A stretch of 9,747 nt of DNA from an uncultured Bacteroidales bacterium (lineage in GTDB: Bacteria > Bacteroidota > Bacteroidia > Bacteroidales > Bacteroidaceae): contig CADCOX010000294.1 in assembly GCA_902803195.1 (NCBI GenBank), positions 1 to 9,747 on the forward strand, written 5' to 3'. A program made the translations under genes and the position numbers. Shown here piece by piece: positions 6,991 through 9,747 of this stretch (position 1 is its first letter; every line of letters begins with the position of its first letter). The notes beneath the pieces are model-generated. The model was not told where the DNA came from and did not search any database. It saw only the letters and a program-made list of their open reading frames with translations.

Positions 6991-8355
6991 ATGAAGCCCT
7001 TTCACACCTCCCTTAGGTTATTCCTCCTCATCATCGGTTGTGTAGGTTGCAGTTTCACTGCAACTGCCCAGACCTCCCTCACGCTCACCCAACTGCGCGA
7101 CTCCGCCCTGCAGAACAATTTGGTCACTCGCGATGCCCGCCTCGCCATACAGGCAGCCCACGAGCAACGTCGCGAGGCGTTCACCAACTATTTCCCCAAT
7201 GTCAGCGGTACGGCTCTATGGTTCAATGCCAACAAGTCGATGGCTAAGATGGATATAGACCCCTCGGAGTTCATTACGCCCGAACTGGGCGCAGCCCTTG
7301 CGCAGACACTCCCCATGGAGGCACTCATGGCGCTGCAGAGCCCTATGACCATGACGATGATGAAGAACGGCACCATCGCAGGCATTCAGGCTATGCTCCC
7401 CTTGTTCTCGGGAGGACAAATCATCAATGGCAACAAACTCGCTCGCTTAGGCGAGGATGTCAGCCGATTGCAACTGCAACTCTCTGAGAAGGAAGTGGAA
7501 GCGCAAACCGAACAATACTATTGGCAGTTGGTTGCGATGACCGAGAAAGAGCGCACCCTCGATGCCGCCGATGCCCTCCTCGCCGATGCTGCCAAGGATG
7601 CACAAGCTGCGGTCGATGCTGGCGTAGCACTCCGCAACGACCTCCTGCAGGTGCAGTTGCGACAGAATGAGATTGCCAGCCAACGACTTAAGCTCAACAA
7701 CGGACAAGCCCTTCTCCACCTGATACTGACTCAGTATTGTGGTCTGAAGGGTGAATGGGTTCTTGCTCCAGCTGATCTCTCGTCTACGGCAGTCCTCCCT
7801 CTTCGCGACCAGTCAGGCGTCAGCCTCCTGCCAGAGTATCAACTCCTGCAGAAGAACGTGGAGGCAGCTCGCTTGCAATACAAGATGGAAATCGGCAAAC
7901 ACATGCCGTCTGTGGCCATTGGAGCAGGCTACAACTACCACAACCTGCTCGACAACAACCGCTCCTTCGGCATGGTCTTCGCCACGGCATCTGTGCCTAT
8001 CAGCGAGTGGTGGGGTGGCTCACACGCTATACGCCGCAAGCGAATCGAGCGACAACGGGCAATAGAAAAACTCAGCAACAATGCTGAGCTCTTGGAAATA
8101 CGTGCACAAAAAGCGTTTAATGACGTCATGGAAGCGGAGAGCCAACTCTCACTGGCTGAGCGCAGCATAGAGCAAGCCGACGAGAACCTGCGCATCCATC
8201 AGGACACCTACCACGCCGGCACAGCCACAATGAGCAACCTGCTTGAGGCACAGCTATTGCTACAACAAGCCAAGGACAAGCGAACCGATGCGTTCATTGC
8301 CCTGCAGAATGCCATTCTCGCCTATCGTCAAGCTACGGCAGGCGGGGGCGAGTGA
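6991..8355 (+). CDS. TolC-like outer-membrane efflux factor
   Basis: 454 residues from the ATG at 6991. I prefer this start because it puts a basic, hydrophobic signal sequence at the very N terminus (MKPFHTSLRLFLLIIGC). An in-frame ATG at 6946 would add 15 residues ahead of the signal. Cleavage could follow Ala26 (TATA-Q), or IIG-Cys17 could act as a lipobox, as some members of the family are lipoproteins. Two outer-membrane efflux repeats follow: about 30-245, with PLFSGGQIINGNKLAR at 137-152, and about 275-450, with VPISEWWGGSHAIRRKRIE at 335-353 and a long closing coiled coil containing AGTATMSNLLEAQLLLQQA. The family forms a trimeric beta-barrel with a long periplasmic helical tunnel, the exit duct of the pump. 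It starts 59 bases after the permease stop and is the last gene of the operon. Its 3' end overlaps folA by 23 bp, convergently. Confidence 0.9.
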   Translation: MKPFHTSLRLFLLIIGCVGCSFTATAQTSLTLTQLRDSALQNNLVTRDARLAIQAAHEQRREAFTNYFPNVSGTALWFNANKSMAKMDIDPSEFITPELGAALAQTLPMEALMALQSPMTMTMMKNGTIAGIQAMLPLFSGGQIINGNKLARLGEDVSRLQLQLSEKEVEAQTEQYYWQLVAMTEKERTLDAADALLADAAKDAQAAVDAGVALRNDLLQVQLRQNEIASQRLKLNNGQALLHLILTQYCGLKGEWVLAPADLSSTAVLPLRDQSGVSLLPEYQLLQKNVEAARLQYKMEIGKHMPSVAIGAGYNYHNLLDNNRSFGMVFATASVPISEWWGGSHAIRRKRIERQRAIEKLSNNAELLEIRAQKAFNDVMEAESQLSLAERSIEQADENLRIHQDTYHAGTATMSNLLEAQLLLQQAKDKRTDAFIALQNAILAYRQATAGGGE

Positions 8356-8839
8356 CTCTTCTATAATCGACAAACGTATAGGCAAAGGCATGGCGCTCAT
8401 CGGCGGCATGCCTTTCTTCTGACTCCACCTGCCAGTCAGCGGGATTCAGCCAGGCGAAGAAAGCATCGGCGTGGGCGGGCGTGTCATGGACGATCGTCAG
8501 GCACAAGCGGTCGGCCAGTGGCAGGGCCTCGCGATAGACGCTGGCACCGCCGATGACGAACACCTCCTCGTCCTCGGTACAGGAAGCCAAAGCATCGCCC
8601 AACGAAGTGAAAACCTCTATCGCAGGCGCGATGAAATGGGCGTTTTTCGTCAAGACGACATTCCTGCGATTGGGCAAAGCGCCTTTGGGCAACGACTCGA
8701 AGGTGCGGCGGCCCATGACGATGGTATGTCCTGTCGTCAAGGCCTTGAACCGCTTCAAGTCGTTAGGTAGCCAATAAAGCAGCTTGTTCTCGTAGCCTAT
8801 GGCGCCGTTCTCGGCTACTGCAGCAATAAGTGTCAGCAT
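8333..8839 (-). CDS. folA: Dihydrofolate reductase
   Basis: 168 residues, against 159 for E. coli FolA. It reduces dihydrofolate to tetrahydrofolate with NADPH in the cytoplasm. Visible signatures are the Met20-type loop (NGAIGYENKLLYWLPNDLKRFK, 11-32) with the catalytic acid Asp27 at the same number as in E. coli. Also seen are the cofactor-binding VMGRRTFESLP (41-51) and VIGGASVY near residues 95-102 with its Gly-Gly pair. Where E. coli has Pro21-Trp22, this protein has Leu21-Tyr22. I believe similar residues are common in Bacteroidetes, so I do not read it as acquired trimethoprim resistance. The last six residues (TRPRLP) are a short tail and are encoded in the overlap with the outer-membrane factor gene. 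The ATG at 8839 follows an A/T-rich stretch (gattattaatt) instead of a Shine-Dalgarno site. It lies downstream of thyA on the same strand, and no TAnnTTTG is seen between them, so cotranscription is likely. Confidence 0.95.
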   Translation of the reverse strand: MLTLIAAVAENGAIGYENKLLYWLPNDLKRFKALTTGHTIVMGRRTFESLPKGALPNRRNVVLTKNAHFIAPAIEVFTSLGDALASCTEDEEVFVIGGASVYREALPLADRLCLTIVHDTPAHADAFFAWLNPADWQVESEERHAADERHAFAYTFVDYRRVTRPRLP

Positions 8840-8865
8840 AATTAATAATCTTCAGGACTGTCTTC

Positions 8866-8980
8866 TAATGACGAATAAGGATTTTTTAATGACGAATGAC
8901 GAATATGGATTACCTTTAGAACTTGCGGGTAACTTGTATTCGTCATTTCGAGCGGAGCGAGATTCGTCATTCGTCATTCA
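8866..8980. repeat. Palindromic intergenic repeat of TGACGAA units between thyA and folA
   Basis: The arm at 8888-8904 (aatgacgaatgacgaat) is the exact reverse complement of 8962-8978. An additional direct copy of taatgacgaat lies at 8866-8876 and again at 8887-8897, and an additional inverted copy (attcgtcatt) at 8938-8947. Between the arms are a small 5-bp hairpin (TTACC 8910-8914 with GGTAA 8928-8932) and the string TTTCGAGCGGAGCGAG (8947-8962). I recognise that last string as a common dispersed intergenic motif in Prevotella and related genomes. The element fills most of the 158-bp spacer between thyA and folA. It codes for nothing: the reading frames through it are products of the repeat. 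It probably belongs to a MITE- or REP-like family and could fold into a hairpin in a thyA-folA transcript. Confidence 0.85.
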
Positions 8981-8997
8981 ATAATAACTCTATGAAA

Positions 8998-9747
8998 TCA
9001 CACCGCCACGTCCGCCTTGATATGCGGCCAGGGGTCGTAGCCTTCGAGTTGGAAGTCCTCGTAGCGGAAACTGAAGAGGTCCTTCACATCTGGGTTGAGT
9101 CGCATGCGTGGCAATGGACGAGGCTCGCGGGTCAGCTGCAGCTGAGCCTGCTCGATATGGTTGAGGTAGAGGTGCGTGTCGCCTGTCGTGTGGACAAAGT
9201 CGCCAGCCTCCAAGCCTGTCACCTGTGCCATCATCTGAAGTAGCAGGGCGTAGGAAGCTATATTGAAGGGCACGCCCAGGAACGTGTCGGCCGAGCGTTG
9301 GTAGAGCTGCAGGCTGAGGCGGCCGTCGGCGACATAGAACTGAAACAGACAGTGGCAGGGCGGCAACGCCATGCGGTCCACCTCGGCCACGTTCCAAGCC
9401 GACACCATCATCCGTCGGGAGTCGGGCGAGTGCTTGATCATCTCCACCACGTTAGCGATTTGGTCGATGGTGCCCCCCTCGTAATCGGGCCAGGAGCGCC
9501 ACTGATGGCCGTAGACAGGTCCTAAGTCGCCGTTCTCGTCGGCCCATTCGTCCCAGATGGTCACCTTGTTGTCGTGGAGGTACTGGATATTGGTATCGCC
9601 TCGCAGGAACCACAGCAGCTCGTGGATGATGCTGCGCAGGTGCAGCTTCTTCGTCGTCAGCAGGGGGAAGCCGTCGGCCATGCGGAAGCGCATCTGGTGG
9701 CCAAACACGCTCTTCGTGCCGGTGCCCGTGCGGTCAGTCTTCACCGC
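8998..9747 (-). CDS. thyA: Thymidylate synthase, 5' end beyond the window
   Basis: The visible 250 codons end at a TGA (complement of 8998-9000) and run off the right edge. The GTG at 9742-9744 is an internal valine, not a start, because Ala precedes it in frame. Alignment with the 264-residue E. coli enzyme places only about 15 N-terminal residues outside. It methylates dUMP to dTMP using methylene-tetrahydrofolate and releases dihydrofolate. Numbering from that valine, the sequence shows DRTGTGT (4-10, dUMP phosphate arginine), WFLRGDTN (45-52), the catalytic Cys130 in MALPPCHCLFQFYV (E. coli Cys146), the phosphate-binding Gln-Arg-Ser-Ala-Asp (149-153), GDTHLYLNH (188-196), and the conserved C terminus PHIKADVAV. 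All key residues are present, so the enzyme should be active. Pairing with folA downstream completes the thymidylate cycle. Confidence 0.97.
   Translation of the reverse strand, partial: AVKTDRTGTGTKSVFGHQMRFRMADGFPLLTTKKLHLRSIIHELLWFLRGDTNIQYLHDNKVTIWDEWADENGDLGPVYGHQWRSWPDYEGGTIDQIANVVEMIKHSPDSRRMMVSAWNVAEVDRMALPPCHCLFQFYVADGRLSLQLYQRSADTFLGVPFNIASYALLLQMMAQVTGLEAGDFVHTTGDTHLYLNHIEQAQLQLTREPRPLPRMRLNPDVKDLFSFRYEDFQLEGYDPWPHIKADVAV

Noticed and set aside
8911..8919. TACCTTTAG as a + strand promoter -7 element
   Set aside because: It differs from TAnnTTTG at the last base, lies inside the repeat, and no + strand gene follows it.
8923..9243. Open frame beginning in the thyA-folA spacer and running antisense to thyA (contains FERSEIRHSSF)
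   Set aside because: The FERSE-type peptide is the known artefact of translating this intergenic repeat, and the rest is antisense to thyA.
9742..9744. GTG as the start codon of thyA
   Set aside because: The frame stays open upstream to the window edge, and alignment with E. coli ThyA shows about 15 missing N-terminal residues, so the GTG encodes an internal Val.

Overview
This window looks like chromosomal DNA from a Bacteroidales bacterium, most likely Prevotella or a close relative. The evidence is two exact matches to the Bacteroidales -7 promoter element (TAnnTTTG), A/T-rich sequence in place of Shine-Dalgarno sites, a multi-repeat DUF349 protein of the kind seen in this phylum, a Bacteroidetes-like DHFR (LPNDLKRFK), and a dispersed intergenic repeat containing TTTCGAGCGGAGCGAG. 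No tRNA, rRNA, insertion sequence, phage gene or CRISPR array was seen.

Layout on the + strand: the C-terminal 72 codons of a CorA-type divalent cation channel (2-220). Then a 216-bp gap with a 17-bp perfect inverted repeat enclosing a good promoter candidate. Next is a 712-residue DUF349 protein (437-2575) with an acidic Pro/Glu/Ala repeat at its N terminus and five ~77-residue helical repeats, closed by a strong intrinsic terminator (2601-2637). A second promoter begins four bases beyond that terminator. It precedes a three-gene tripartite efflux operon: lipoprotein periplasmic adaptor (2681-3724), RND inner-membrane permease (3755-6931) and TolC-like outer-membrane factor (6991-8355). Together these would form one envelope-spanning, proton-driven export pump. 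No regulator lies beside the operon and the substrate cannot be read from the sequence.

Layout on the - strand: thyA (5' end beyond the right edge) followed by folA. ThyA makes dTMP and releases dihydrofolate, and DHFR reduces it back to tetrahydrofolate, so the two genes form one metabolic cycle. Their 158-bp spacer holds a palindromic repeat of the kind scattered through related genomes. The 3' end of folA overlaps the 3' end of the outer-membrane factor gene by 23 bp in convergent orientation.

Most of the window is ordinary housekeeping and efflux content. I see no clearly new multi-gene system. The items most worth a second look are the inverted-repeat/promoter element before the DUF349 gene, the uncharacterised DUF349 repeat protein itself, and the palindromic repeat between thyA and folA.
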